DNA from: Trissonchulus latispiculum
Taxonomy: Eukaryota > Nematoda > Enoplea > Enoplida > Ironidae
Length of the DNA stretch: 64,000 nt
Direction of reading: 5' to 3'
Assembly: GCA_030248195.1 (NCBI GenBank)
Contig: JASAND010013275.1
Span: 50,062-114,061 of the forward strand
Position numbers and translations under genes: made by a program. Position 1 is the first letter of the stretch. Every line of letters starts with the position of its first letter. The notes under the pieces are model-generated. The model searched no databases, was not told the origin of the DNA, and saw nothing but the letters and a program-made list of their open reading frames with translations. Shown here piece after piece: positions 1 through 11,464 of this stretch.

Positions 1-204
1 TTTTCGCGAATGCACAGAGTTAAATTTAACTCTGCCTGTTTTTAACTCTTTTAACTCTGCAGGGTTAAAAAGCAAGGAGTTAAACGGGTTAAAACTGGCA
101 GAGTTAAAATTAACTCTGTGCATTCGCGAAAAGTGTTAAAAGAGTTAAAACTGGCAGAGTTAAAATTAACCCTGCGCATTCATGAAAAGAGTTAAAAGGG
201 TTAA
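1..204. repeat. GAGTTAAA/CGCGAA foldback array 1
   Basis: Dense short palindromes built from GAGTTAAA and its complement TTTAACTC, punctuated by CATTCGCGAAAAG. Positions 1-24 and 110-133 are near-perfect inverted copies of each other, so 1-133 can fold back on itself. A second, slightly diverged unit follows to about 190. It is cut by the window edge. The same vocabulary recurs at 1798-2118 and, more degenerate, at 6995-7310. No coding capacity is seen. Confidence 0.75.
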
Positions 205-290
205 GTGATTCCTACTGGAGACATCAACTTTGGACGGTTATTATCAATCATTACGTGGAGTTAAGCAACCATCTTTGTATCAGAATGTTT
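205..290 (-). mobile_element. TTAA-MITE end fragment (copy 4)
   Basis: Begins right after TTAA (201-204) with GTGATTCC and then follows the same end sequence as the copy starting at 63270, including a GGAGACATCAACTTTG motif, for about 85 bp before similarity fades. This is the end that lies on the right in the complete copies at 12550 and 53459. Only one terminus is recognisable, so it is a truncated or decayed copy that landed in the TTAA-rich array. Confidence 0.55.
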
Positions 291-607
291 CCCAATAGTT
301 TTTCTTTTCAATTATTTGGATATACCTATACTATAATTTTGGCTTTCCAGTAGTATTTCACTGAATTACAACAGTCCAATTTTTCTTTTTTTTGGAAATT
401 GAAGTAGAATCTTTTTAGTACGACGGCTATTATAATTCAATACATTATTTATTTTTATGTACTCTTGTCCTATAGGATAGTAATTGGTAAATAACCATGT
501 CTCACTTCTCACAGACTTGCCCGCTATCTGTCCTTAAAGCTGCCTTTTCGCTTCATCTTGGGTGTACATTGCTGAAGTATGACCGGTGTACCTGATTCAC
601 TCTGGAA
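291..607. other. Unannotated AT-rich spacer
   Basis: No ORF of interest, repeat or RNA gene is recognised here. Confidence 0.5.
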
Positions 608-858
608 ACCGAAAATGTTTTGTCGCCGATTTTGCTGAAAGCATACAGGGGTTTTCTGGGTCGCTGAGCACGAATTTGAAGGCCGTTTTTCGATTCAGCT
701 TTTTGTTAGCTCAGTATAGGCTTACAACTTAAGCTTACATGTTTAGCTTATTTCGACCCAACGAATCGAAAAACGGACTTCAAATTCGTGTTCAGCGACC
801 CCAGAAAACCCCTGTATGCGACTAGTTTTAAGCAAAATTGGCGACAAAAAATTTCGGT
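608..858. repeat. Imperfect inverted repeat (hairpin)
   Basis: Arms at about 608-696 and 763-858 are inverted copies. The best-matched core is GCATACAGGGGTTTTCTGGG at 641-660 against its complement near 800-819. The loop is about 65 bp. This could be a small foldback MITE. No target duplication was identified and the arms carry a few indels. Confidence 0.65.
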
Positions 859-1797
859 ATCCCTTGGTCGCCCCCTGCGAATCGAAAAAGTCAATACTAG
901 TGAAATAGAATAATTTTTCGATATTTGAACTCAGCGTGGTTGAAAACCTACCCATACCAAATTTCAGCTCAATTAGTCATGTTTTAAAAATTCTGAGTGG
1001 TGGGGGGCTAATCTGGAAAAGACCCCAGACAGAGCCCAACCCGCTGTACATATTTTCAGTAAAATAAGTTTCTCTTGGTTCTCCCAAGAACATAACTACC
1101 AAATAATACTAAAACAAACAGATGAAGCAAAATAAAATCGAAAATTTTAAAATTCAGCAGAGATTTCAAATTTGACTACAAATGGTTGCCCTTAAATTCA
1201 CAGTTGGGATAACAATTCATCATGTACTGTCATTCTTGAGCCTTACCAGTTCCAGCAAAGTTCGCGTAACATATGTCTAGATGTCCTTCCATAAAGTCTA
1301 AAGGTTCAATTTTTTAAAGTTTACAGTAATTTTCATAGCAAAATTGGTGCTTTAACCCATTTTTTTAGAGAAAATTGAGCTTTCGGTTAGTTGTAGTGTC
1401 CCGTTGATTCGGCTTTCATGTTGCCAGCTCTCATAAACACTTCTTCAAATTTGCATTCATAAAGTGGAGTTAAATAACTTGCAAAAATAATTTAAAGCTT
1501 ATTTATAATTATAATTAATTATTTTAATTTAATTATATAATTTTATTTAATATTATTTCTAACAATGCAGCATGTTTAAAACATTTTGTTCCATCGATTT
1601 TTATCTTATTAAGTAGAATATTTCGTTGCTTAAGCGTAAACAATTCAGCTGAATATTGGCAAATGCTTAAGTAATTTTGAAGTATTATGAACCATCCAAT
1701 GAAATTAAGTGTTGTGCTTTCATTGGTTGGATTATCTTGTCATATTGAAAGCTTTATTGCGCGCGCAAAACCTGGCAATAACAATGTAAAGGATAGA
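859..1797. other. Unannotated AT-rich spacer
   Basis: AT-rich, especially 1500-1560, which is nearly pure A/T. No gene, RNA or transposon signature is recognised. Confidence 0.5.
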
Positions 1798-2118
1798 AGA
1801 TTTTAACTCGTTTAACCCGCGTGCTGAGACGCGGGTTAAAATTCAGTGTAAAATGTCGTCAGCGAGTTAAACGAGTTAAATTTAACCCATTCATGAAAAG
1901 GGTAGAGTTAAATTTAACTCTGCATGTTTTTAACTCTACGTGTCATTCACGAAAAGAGTAGAGTTAAAAGAGTTAATTTTTAACTCTTTTCGCGAATGGC
2001 CGAAGGGTTAAAAATTTTAACTCTGCTTAACTCGGCGAGTTAAATTTAACTCGTTTAACCCATTCGTGAAAAGGATCGAGTTAATTTTAACTCGTTTAAC
2101 CCATTCGCGAAAAGGCCC
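1798..2118. repeat. GAGTTAAA/CGCGAA foldback array 2
   Basis: Same vocabulary as 1-204: alternating GAGTTAAA/TTTAACTC blocks separated by variants of CATTCGCGAAAAG, with at least five such spacers. It opens with a short palindrome around ACGCGGGTTAAA and ends with CCATTCGCGAAAAGG. Both strands read alike because the units are palindromic. Confidence 0.75.
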
Positions 2119-2209
2119 TTAGAGATTTACCGATCTATTTTTTAAGAATCAAACTGCGATATAATTTATGAAGGCCTTAACAGAATACCTGGCTTGACCG
2201 GTGAACTAC

Positions 2210-2617
2210 CGTATTATGCCAATCAGTGGCCCAACCAATAAAACTCCCAAAGGCGTTTTTTCGGGGGGGTGGGGGTGGGGGTGGGCGCTTTTTTGAATTG
2301 TTTAGTGCTCGCGATCATGGGCATTAAAACCACAAGTTTGTGAAGAAAGTAGCGACTGGCTAAGCTATTTCAAAGCTGTACAAGCGATGGTTATACTCTT
2401 TGGATAGACCCGCGGGGGAAGCTGACACTTGCCATGCAACTTGTTCCGCAAAAACTTACCAAATTTATCGAAAATTAACAATACAGCAATTATAAGCGGA
2501 TTTTCAAAACATCGCCCGTGGGCGTTTTTTCGGGTGGGCGCTTTTTTAGATTTCAAAAAATCCTAAATTGGCTATTCCTGAAAAACAGACCATGGGCCAC
2601 TTCTTAGCATAATACAG
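2210..2617. mobile_element. Short inverted-repeat element (MITE-like)
   Basis: The left end carries GTATTATGCCAATCAGTGGC and the right end the inverted TGGGCCACTTCTTAGCATAA, giving termini of about 22 bp with a few mismatches around a 408-bp body. Inside, a GGCGTTTTTTCGGG...TGGGCGCTTTTTT motif occurs twice (about 2252-2293 and 2520-2547), once expanded by GGGGGT repeats. No ORF is present. Superfamily unassigned. Confidence 0.5.
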
Positions 2618-3030
2618 TACATAGAAGTCAGTCGGACAAGTTTTCAAAATTTCTCTTCGATTTAAAATTTAAACTAAATAAATTACAAAAGTTTGATTAG
2701 TTTAATCATTTTACAACTAACAATTTCCAAAAGGGCACAATATAAAAATAGTAAATGAAATAGTAAAATCAAAATCATGTGGCTGATTTAGTGACTGCAA
2801 AGACTGTGTTAGACTCAGCGGCTCAGCGCTAACAATGCTAACAATGTTGTAATTGCGAGTGTACATATGCATATCAAGTCTGCCACAGTAGCAAAGCAGC
2901 ACGAGGTGCTAGAAGTTTGCAAAAATTCCGGACAAATATAAAATATTTCGGCAACGTTTGCATTGTTGAGAAAATCGTATAGAAAATAAGGTAAATTTGC
3001 GTTTTTCAAGCGAAAAAACCTAATAAAAAT
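2618..3030. other. Unannotated spacer
   Basis: Short open frames here show no recognisable domain, and nothing else is seen. Confidence 0.45.
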
Positions 3031-3164
3031 AGCGGTTTTCCCGCGGTTATCAGAATCGGCGGTAACCACAATAACCGCGCGGTTTTGCTTCCTTACCGCA
3101 TACCGCAGGTCTGCGGTTACCGCCGCGGTAACCGCGGTAAAACCGCACCGCTGCCCATCCCTAC
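3031..3164. mobile_element. GC-rich palindromic end, possibly hAT-like
   Basis: A run of nested palindromes made of GGTTACCGCGG/CCGCGGTAACC, ending on the right with a sequence whose complement starts GTAGGGATGGGCAGCGGT. That terminus resembles ends of some hAT-type MITEs (general family knowledge, not verified). The matching left terminus was not found, so this may be one decayed end. Confidence 0.35.
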
Positions 3165-4594
3165 ATATTATAGTTAAAAGTTATAATCCGACATTGCTAT
3201 ATCCCATGACGACCGAGTTGTAAAGGGTCCCAAACGGAGAATTTTGGTTCATTTTTTAAATTTTTGTTTGGTATTTCGGAAGCTCTGAATTTTTTCGGGA
3301 AAAGCTACAGACCTAAGACTTTGCACATATATTAATATGGCGCCGGTAATTCACACACCAAACGGCAGCTCACAGTAGCTTCTCGTTCGGGAGTACTGTA
3401 GCAGCAAAGTTTGAAAATTTTATATTTTTCACTAGGTGACCTCAAGCCTGATCCCCCAAAGTATGAAATTTTTACAGAACATAGTCAGGATGCGTGCAAA
3501 GTTTTGGCGGGTTTAGGCTTTGTAATGGGGTTTTATGACTGCTTTATTAACAGTGAAAAACTGCTCAAAATCAGCATGTGGCAAAACTTTGATGGAATTT
3601 TTCTCCTCGCAGAAGCAATATCGTGACTTGGTGAAATTAGAAAAGTTGTTTAGAATGATGAGACTGATTACTTGTTTGCATTAATTCGATGAATTTGAAA
3701 ATTTACCATTTTTGGGAGAAGCTAATTTTGCGTCTCTGACAGCAAAAATTGAACAAAATGTTGTACTACTTTTTACTGCTGCGGTCAAGACGCTTAAAAG
3801 TTTGCACTTATATGTATACTATTAAGAGACATCTGAAATTTGAGCCCAATCGACTGCCTATAGCGGATTAGGTCTCAAACGAAATGTGTCAGTTGCCATA
3901 ATTTGGGGATTGAATGCATGGTAAATGTGGTGCAGAATCTGGGTGTACTCGGTCAATTTTGCAGTTGCGCATACCTAACAATAATCGTAAAGGTTCCTTT
4001 ATGTTCACGAGAAAATTGAAGACACCGGCTCGTAGCAGTCCGGAGAAAAATCAAAAAACTCGACCACTCCCATGCACGAAAATGCCGTAGGTCAGCAACT
4101 TTGCGAGACTGCTGTGAACGCTGTGAAAAATAAAAAGGATCGAAACTTAATTATTTTTGAAGGAACCCAGGTTCCAATATATGACAAAGTTTGAGCGCCA
4201 TCGGAAAAATATTTGTCATTGTATTTGGTATACCCCCACTTAAAGCACGAAAACACAACGCTTGCTTGAGTGAATTGCAGTGAGCTATATTGCGAGCTAT
4301 ATAGGTCATAAATTCTTCATTTAGTCCTAGCTAGCTTTACAATGCGATGAATAGTACGGTCTAAAACCCGGTTCCCAAAACATAGAGTGCTATATTAAGC
4401 AAAATGTGGCAAAAGTCACATTACAATGTAAATGGTTACCATGTGGCCGTTAATACTCGACATTTCATTTATTTTTAAGGAGAACAATAATTTATTTACA
4501 CAAAGATTGCAAGTACATACAGTGTTTCCACAACTATTAATATATTAAAGTCCCAAGCTTAATCACGAATCAAATGAAACCCTCCCAAAATACT
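3165..4594. other. Unannotated spacer
   Basis: No recognisable gene or repeat. It includes the 3' flank of the receptor gene that ends at 4595. Open frames are short and start with non-ATG codons. Confidence 0.45.
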
Positions 4595-5674
4595 CTAACT
4601 CGTAGCTGTAATTTTTATAACACTTGAACTGCTGGTATGCTGTTGGGAATTTCCTTTGCAAGGTACTTTTCTTACTAGAGCAGCTCTGATTCTTTTGTTA
4701 AAAATGGCATACAAGTAGAAATTTGATGCTTGCGCAAACCAAAACGTTATAGCAAGAAATAATTGAGTACCCCATTGTATTGTATGGGTCCGTAAGTTCG
4801 ACATAGCAATCTCATACGTTAAGGCGATTACTGCCTGTTCTCCTACAATCGCCTCACTTGGATACATTGATATGAAGAAGAACAAATTATTCAAAGTCAT
4901 GGGCACTGTTAAACAAAGCTGAAGACAACATAACTGTTTATCGTTGTTCCATTTGGCTTTGTTATTGCTGCTATTTTCCTTGCCAGACAACCTAGGTTTT
5001 CGTTTAACTACAATACCAACAACCACACACAATGACAAAAGAAACGCCGCCACACCTTTCACAAGATCAAGAAGAAGAACACTAATTATTAGGTTATTGT
5101 AGGCGGCTGTAGTTGACCAGGCAATATATGAATCAAATAGGAGCAAAGTATCATTGAAATATAGTAATGAGTAGAGTAGAGCAAAAGCAGCCACCTTGAC
5201 AATAAATGATTTATCGTTTATTCTTTTAAAATAAAGAGGAAACCATAAAGCAACCATTCGTTCCAACGCTACTGCAACGCAAACTACATCGTTGATTGCA
5301 CTAGTCCCGTTCATTATTCCATAGGCAAAACAATTAAACTTTTCCGCCCAGGACCAGTCAAATCCCTGGGCATTGACGATTTCACAAAGTTTCCAAGCTA
5401 CCAGGGCACAATTTGTCCAGATAGCTCCCATAGCAATAATTCGATGATAGACGAAACTGATTTGTTTGAATTCTGAATCTTGCAATAAAAGTAAAGTCAG
5501 CACGGAGCCTGTCGTACCAGCAAGGCCAAAACACAACGCTGCATATTTTGAGTTCCACAGTAAATTCTCAATGTATAAGGTGTCGACAAACGACTTGTAG
5601 TACTCTTTGACCTGATCCTCGCTCATATACGTAGATAGATTTAGCCACACAAGAAGTTGCCTGGTATCGTTCAT
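4595..5674 (-). CDS. Divergent rhodopsin-like 7TM receptor, paralogue 1
   Basis: A 359-residue intronless ORF with an ATG start. Seven hydrophobic segments are visible at about 43-64, 75-96, 116-145, 157-180, 193-223, 247-271 and 300-325. The N-terminus is short and extracellular-like, with sequons at N2 (NDT) and N12 (NLS). TM3 ends in E138-R139, the place of the class A D/E-R-Y motif. TM7 carries SNFYLYAIFN in place of NPxxY, followed by KRIR. TM6 holds CLTVP, reminiscent of CWxP. TM1 lacks the usual GN. Three paralogues in the window share HRII, the NDKQLC/KDKQLC loop and MTLNN or MSLNN. A plasma-membrane receptor is inferred; the ligand is unknown and could be chemosensory. The tail has a Ser/Thr-rich end. 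Confidence 0.85.
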   Translation of the reverse strand: MNDTRQLLVWLNLSTYMSEDQVKEYYKSFVDTLYIENLLWNSKYAALCFGLAGTTGSVLTLLLLQDSEFKQISFVYHRIIAMGAIWTNCALVAWKLCEIVNAQGFDWSWAEKFNCFAYGIMNGTSAINDVVCVAVALERMVALWFPLYFKRINDKSFIVKVAAFALLYSLLYFNDTLLLFDSYIAWSTTAAYNNLIISVLLLDLVKGVAAFLLSLCVVVGIVVKRKPRLSGKENSSNNKAKWNNDKQLCCLQLCLTVPMTLNNLFFFISMYPSEAIVGEQAVIALTYEIAMSNLRTHTIQWGTQLFLAITFWFAQASNFYLYAIFNKRIRAALVRKVPCKGNSQQHTSSSSVIKITATS

Positions 5675-6994
5675 GTTTAGCTCACATTAAATTAATGCTA
5701 ATGGTTGGTCGGTAATATTGCAAGGTAAACAGTACTAGAAACTTAAGCTTTGGATGTAAACAAATGTTCTACTTAGTGACTAAGACAGGCTGCCTTTGTT
5801 TGCAATATCCCGTCATGGCTCAGGCAGCGAAAACATTAGTAAAAATGAGCTGTCACAATGGATATAGTTGAGCTTATTGTAAAAAGAAGCTCAGTCGAAA
5901 TAGGAAATACTGAGTAAATTCAATCATGTTCAGAGAGTCTAAGCTTGTCTTCGCTCAGAAAATTAAAAAGTATTGCTTGCTTTCCAGGATTTCCAGCATG
6001 TAAAGACTCATCACATTTGCTGAGATGAGAACCGCCGAGCATGCTGTTGTTCCTTCATAACAAAGCAGAGCTGTACTAATGCGCAACAAGATGCGCGGCA
6101 AGAATAACAATAAGAAACATTTAATGAAACTTAATTAAAATGATAAAGGTCAGGTTAGGAAAAACCTTATCCATATAGAGTGATCATTAGTTTTAGAAAA
6201 TTTAAAATCAGATTCAAGTAGCTTACCTGTAATGATGCTCATTCGATTTGCTTTAAGATCTTGGTGAGAGTTGTACCTGACTTCTCATCAGTAAATTTAC
6301 TGTACTGATATTTTTCAGTTACCGTTTCGCAAAGCAATAAATGCATCTTATGACGAAAATCAGCTGAAATCGCAATGTTTGTAGAAATACCACTGAATTC
6401 GACGAAAATTATCAAAATCTGCAAAGAGTGGTTTTGAAAAGCACTGTGCTATTTTATTTGCAGTGTAATCGGGAACTCTCAATACTGTGACGTGTTTTTA
6501 AGCAGGAATATACCCAGTATAAAACAATTCAATACAGCATCGACTGACCACAGTCACTTGTTATGCCACTTTTGTTAAAAGTAGATGTGCCCTCTCCCCC
6601 ATGAAAACGCCGTGTGCCTGTAACACGAACTTAGCAATCAGTCAAATGAAACAAAAGCTGTGCTAGGCCATTGAAATCAGAATAACAGTCTGCATCACGT
6701 GTAGTACGAGATATCTTCCCAAGTGAATTTGATGTTTCAATGTTCACAGCTTCAAATCCTCACAAAAGGCATTAAACAAATTACACCGGAAACGCCCTTT
6801 AACCCTCACCTATATTGACTCCAAGCTAAGGGTTTGTAAGGATTGTAGCAAATATCAAACATGACTTTGTTCATGACATTTAATTAAAGAATTTTCACCT
6901 GATGATTATCCGTAATACAATTTTTTTTGAGTTCACAAAACGTCAAGCACGCTTATGTCTAAATCAAGTTGTCTTCAAAACCTGGAACCGTTTC
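5675..6994. other. Unannotated spacer
   Basis: Contains the upstream region of receptor paralogue 1, but no TATA box or conserved block is convincing. No other gene or transposon signature is seen. Confidence 0.45.
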
Positions 6995-7310
6995 AAGAAA
7001 GGGTAGAGTAGAGTTAAAATTTGCTCGATTCTTTTCAAAAAAGTGTTAGAAGAGTTAACTTTATCCCTGTGAGTTAGGAAAAGTAAAAGTATTAACTCTC
7101 GTGAATTTGTAATAGTTAAAATTAATTCTTTTCAAGCAATTCTAATTCAACCTTCCAGGAATCGCTGGAAGAGTTAAAAATTGGTAGAATTAAATTTAAC
7201 TCTACCCCTTTCACGAAAGCAATTAAATTTAACTCTCTGTAAACTCCTAGTGAGCTTTTTCCATTAAAGTTTAACCTCAATCAGAAGATTCGGGTTAAGC
7301 AGAGTTAAGA
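6995..7310. repeat. GAGTTAAA foldback array 3 (degenerate)
   Basis: Repeated GAGTTAA/TTAACTC units separated by variants such as TTTCACGAAAG, clearly related to the arrays at 1-204 and 1798-2118 but with more substitutions. It is likely an older copy of the same family. Confidence 0.6.
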
Positions 7311-8629
7311 TATAGAAGTTTACTAATATTGATCAGTTCTATTGCAAATTGATAGGTGTTGTGTTCATTAGGACGCCTTATCATTTTCTATTTTTTATTT
7401 AACTGATTATAATAATTCATTCCCAATTGTTATAGTTACAGCTATTTTACTCACTGCAATCAGTTTCTTAACTTTACTTTGAATCCACATATTAAATAGT
7501 ATACGCCACGTATTATGCTTTTCGTTGCATATAAGAATACTGTGTACAGTTTTGCCATCAGACTATCAGATAAGCTCTTTAAATATAGTGAGGCACCGTA
7601 GACAATCTGAATCTTGCAGACTGAAACTCATTGGCTGCAGCATACGACGGCATATTTCAATTGGTTTTTATAAAATACGACCAACATGTTCATTTTGAAA
7701 ATGGCTGTGCTTTAGTTGAAGCTATTTCAACTGCCCTGTAGTTGAAATAAATTCTGGCCATAGCAAAGTAACAAAAGAGGATCTACTCCGCTACTTAGCT
7801 GAAAGTTGGTTGTCTTTCACGGATTTATGGAATAACTTTTGCCTAGCTTACAATTTTAATTGATTTAAAGAGCCTCAAAACAGCCCACTTTCCTTCCCTT
7901 CGTTTCGTCGGTCTCCAGCTACAATCCCTATCTCCCGTTTCATCTGCAGTCCCGAAACATGATCTCAACTGTCTTCCATAGTGGTCCCAAAATCACAATG
8001 ATCTGATTTGCAAGCCAACAATGGACTTCAGAACAGATTCGACAACTAACCCAAAAGAAATGCTAAGTTTTATGAAATCGATAATTATTTACATTTTTAA
8101 CTGTTTCAAATACTCCAGCAAACCCAGCAAACGGTAGTAGAGCGTATTCGTTCTGAAAATCAAGTTGAGATTTAGAGATTAGGTTGTTGTGAAACTGTGC
8201 CAGCTTCAACTTTAGACATTCTGGCGAATAAATGCAGCATGTGTGTAATTGTCGGCACAGTCATTGCGGAAAACCTCATCCTCTCATTTGCGCTGTTTGA
8301 TGTGGTTTCTTCGTTCTCACTTACATATTGTAGGTAAGGTCACAGCAGAGTTCATGGTCAATTGGCATTAGACTCCAGTCATGACCACTTGGCGCGGCGA
8401 ATGGTCAAAATGAGACGCTGAAAGAGTGACTTCACCCTTCCCACTGCCTCCAAAGCAAGAAGAAAAATTTTTATTGTCAACGGAACAACTGTGCTTCTGT
8501 ATATGTTCTATGTAATATGTGTATTGCTTCGCTACCTATGGTCCACCGGACCAGCATGGTTTTGATGTACGCTTCTGGTGCCAGCTAGCATCGGACACTA
8601 GCAATCCCCCCTTCCCGCCCATGTCATTT
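7311..8629. other. Unannotated spacer
   Basis: No gene recognised. From about 8390 the composition shifts towards the GC-richer dispersed repeat that follows. Confidence 0.4.
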
Positions 8630-8862
8630 AATTGTCCGAGAGTTAAGGGGTGGCCGCCTTCGGGTGGAGCTGCCGAAGTGCGTTCATCACACAGACGGTG
8701 ATGGGCAAATCTCTAGCCTTGGTACTCGCCTCGGGTAATTGTGAAGACAGTTATTCGGTGTCAGTCAATCACCCTTCCCCAATAGTCAAAGTTTGAAATT
8801 ATTGTGGCTGACACTACTCCTAACTGGTGCACATCCAACTGGAGTGGGGCGTATGGAAAAAA
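8630..8862 (+). repeat. Dispersed repeat family R, copy 1
   Basis: Contains CCGAGAGTTAAGGGGTGGCC, then CTCGGGTAATTGTGAAGAC, TTATTCGGTGTCAG and CTGGAGTGGGGCG. These blocks recur in the same order at 54538-54720 (+) and, inverted, at 35190-35400. The copies are diverged between blocks but the blocks are kept. No ORF spans it in all copies, so a SINE-like or structured-RNA repeat is more likely than protein. Function unknown. Confidence 0.55.
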
Positions 8863-8899
8863 TAAATTCTGCTGCAATGAGCAAAGAACAGTGACAATA

Positions 8900-9140
8900 A
8901 CTTTGCGTGAGCTTATGCTATGCAATGCAAGCTTCAAAGTTTAAGACAGACGTGTGCCAGTTTAAAGGTCTCACAGAGGCCAATTTACCCAAAAATGGTT
9001 ATTGTAGTTTTTGGCATCCTTTTTTCAGCGATTACAAAGAACTCACTAGGCCGGCTGGAGGGCCCAGCACATTACGTTCAATACAAAGACAACCCGAAAC
9101 CGTTTTAGTTGAAACGACATCTCTTTTCCAACTATAGTTT
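8900..9140 (+). repeat. Diverged relative of the TTAA-MITE interior
   Basis: Around 8955-9000 the order CAGTTTAAAGGTCTCACAGA, GGCCAATT is close to the interior of the MITE copies at 12550-13332 and 53459-54431. Ends are not recognisable. An internal fragment or older relative is inferred. Confidence 0.35.
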
Positions 9141-10124
9141 AATCGCTTGATAGATAATTGAGAAAAAAGTCAAAATTCAGGTGGCGGTGCAACTATATAT
9201 TTTACCTCATTTCTCTTATATTATGATTATATTATAATATTTTACGTAATATAGTATAATATAGTATTTTTATAACATAGTATATTATAATACTTATATT
9301 TTACGAAGAGTTGTTTCATGATATTTGATGCCCTTCGAAAATTTAATTTAATATACTGTAGCTTACTGAAACTGTTCAGCAATCTTAATAGAAGTGAAGA
9401 ACAAAATGTTAACAACCGTGACGGCCCTTGAGTTGAAAAAGGAACATGGACAAGTTTTTACAAATCAATTCATTAACGTTTTATTCCAAAGTAGTAATTA
9501 TTAAGAAAAACAGGTTAGATAATTTAATCAGTTAAAATTTTTAACTCACTGGTTAAATCTAATCTGTCCATCCAAGACATTGTATATTTACTTGTCGTCT
9601 TTGGTGGTCGATCAGGATGGGCAATCCTATACTCGGTGGACTCCAAGGAGGCCACTGCTACCCGAGAAGCGAAGAACAGGCTCAGGGTCGGTGCTGATGT
9701 CTTTTTAGGTATTAATTAATTATTATTATTATTAATAGGTTTAATCCATACACGAAGCTTAGCTCTTTAAACTCACTTGTTCTTAGTATTTGAACTAAAC
9801 TGGTAAAAAGACGGGAGATCTATTAAATCATATATATATATATATATATATTTCAAAATATGCGTTGTTACAGCGCAATATGAAAACGTGAGCAGAGTTT
9901 ACCACTGAGTGCTTTAGCGGCAGTCCCAGCGATTAAACCATTTTGCTATTTGAAGATTCAATGACAACATACAGTTAACTCGCATGGGGTGGACAGAGCA
10001 CCCACTTAACAATCAACAGCAACAAACCTGAAATCGGCGACAATATATTTAAATCAATATTGCAGTTCACATAAACAGTGTTGCAAGTTGTCCAGTAGCC
10101 ATCTTCGCATTAGCCTGACCAGTT
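9141..10124. other. Spacer with AT-rich and (TA)n tracts
   Basis: 9195-9300 is almost pure A/T with ATATTATAATA repeats. A TA dinucleotide microsatellite of about 11 units lies at 9830-9851. No gene recognised. Confidence 0.5.
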
Positions 10125-11171
10125 TCATTGTTTTCTGACCATACCTACCATGACAAATTTACAGCTCCTCCTCAATTTACTCATGATGGAAACTCGAATT
10201 CTTTTATTGAAAATGACGTATAAATAAAAGTTGGATGCCTGGGCAAACCAAAATGTAATAGCTAAGAATATTGCCGTGACTGACTGAATCGAATAAGTCA
10301 ATAGACGTGACATAGCATCTTCATAAGTTAACAAAGATACAGCATCGCTTCCAATTATGAAGTCCATCGGATACATTGAAATAAAGTAAAGTATGTTATT
10401 CAAAGTCATTGGCACAGTTAAGCAAAACTGAAGTAAACACAACTGCTTATCCTTGACCCACTTTTCTTGGCTATTAAAATCTTGCACAGCATTTATTGGT
10501 CTTCGTTTCACCATTATACCAATTACAACAAAAGACATGAGGATGAACGCAGTTACACCCTTAATGAGGTCTTGGATTAGTACAGTTATGACTAGAATCT
10601 TATAGCTGTTACTCTGAGTCCATGTTACAAACGATGGAAACGCAAACAGTACTTCGTTAAAATACAAAATTGAATAGAAAATTGAAAACACGAGCACTTT
10701 GCAGATGAATTGCTTATTATTAATTTTTGCAAAGTACAGCGGTAACCACAAAGCAACACAACGCTCCAGAGCAACAGCACTAGCGACGATATCATTGAAC
10801 GCACTTGAGCCATTTATGACACCAAAAGCAAAATGTCTAAATATCCCACTCGACTTTATGCGGTACTCGGACTCCAACAATGCTTCCGAAAAAAGCGCAG
10901 CATTAGTAACTATTGCTCCAACGGCGATAATTCGGTGATAAATAAAACTAACTTGTTCGAAGTCAGCCCCACGCAGAAGAAGGAGTGTCAAAAAGGAACC
11001 AGCAAGACCGATGAAACCCGCAAATATCGCAGCATATTTCAAATTTAATAAAACTGATTTAATCACAAAGTAGGATATGTAAGCATTATAGTAGTTTAGT
11101 ATCTGGGTATCGTTCATGTATTTCGAAACATTTCGCCAGTGAGATATTGAAAAGGGTTCTGGCTCTGACAT
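10125..11171 (-). CDS. Divergent rhodopsin-like 7TM receptor, paralogue 2
   Basis: 348 residues from the ATG at 11169-11171. The frame is open a little further (to 11198), but only via TTG, and the ATG aligns with the start of paralogue 3, so I chose it. Seven hydrophobic segments lie at about 46-66, 77-98, 114-142, 155-180, 190-221, 243-266 and 298-322. E136-R137-C138 closes TM3, and SNFYLYVIFNKRIR closes TM7. A sequon is present at N14 (NVS). It is closest to paralogue 3 (14615-15622), sharing long stretches such as KDKQLCLLQFCLTVP. Their upstream regions also share short blocks, suggesting a recent local duplication. The C-terminal tail is short and basic. Inferred plasma-membrane receptor; ligand unknown. 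Confidence 0.85.
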   Translation of the reverse strand: MSEPEPFSISHWRNVSKYMNDTQILNYYNAYISYFVIKSVLLNLKYAAIFAGFIGLAGSFLTLLLLRGADFEQVSFIYHRIIAVGAIVTNAALFSEALLESEYRIKSSGIFRHFAFGVINGSSAFNDIVASAVALERCVALWLPLYFAKINNKQFICKVLVFSIFYSILYFNEVLFAFPSFVTWTQSNSYKILVITVLIQDLIKGVTAFILMSFVVIGIMVKRRPINAVQDFNSQEKWVKDKQLCLLQFCLTVPMTLNNILYFISMYPMDFIIGSDAVSLLTYEDAMSRLLTYSIQSVTAIFLAITFWFAQASNFYLYVIFNKRIRVSIMSKLRRSCKFVMVGMVRKQ

Positions 11172-11210
11172 TTCATTGGCGTTTAGTAAATAATCCAAGA
11201 GGAAAGAATA

Positions 11211-11330
11211 TTTTGGTTCACTTCAATGAATAAGCAAAATTATTTCAACGGTTGCCTGATTTATCGCTTCAGATGACGTATTCCAAACAGCAGGATTAAA
11301 ATAAACAGTATCCAGCCAAGAATAAGCTCC
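11211..11330 (-). promoter_or_regulatory. Upstream block shared by receptor paralogues 2 and 3
   Basis: Upstream of paralogue 2, plus-strand blocks GGTTCAC, CAAAATTATTTCAACGGTTG and CTTCAGATG recur in the same order upstream of paralogue 3 (15655-15775). This may be promoter or simply residual similarity from gene duplication. No TATA box is obvious. Confidence 0.35.
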
Positions 11331-11464
11331 ACGCATGAAGCCAATATGCTAATTGGAGGTAGAATTGCTTTCCAGTGGTCCAAACAGAGGATCATAGAAA
11401 AGCTGAATAAATATTATTGATGCCTTTGATGAATCGGATGGGAGTACAACCTAATTAAACCCAT

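Noticed and set aside
1..204. CRISPR-like repeat array
   Set aside because: Repeats are palindromic, unequal in length and lack spacers of constant size; the window is eukaryotic and has no cas genes.
11172..11198. N-terminal extension of receptor paralogue 2
   Set aside because: It starts with TTG; the ATG at 11171 aligns with the start of paralogue 3.
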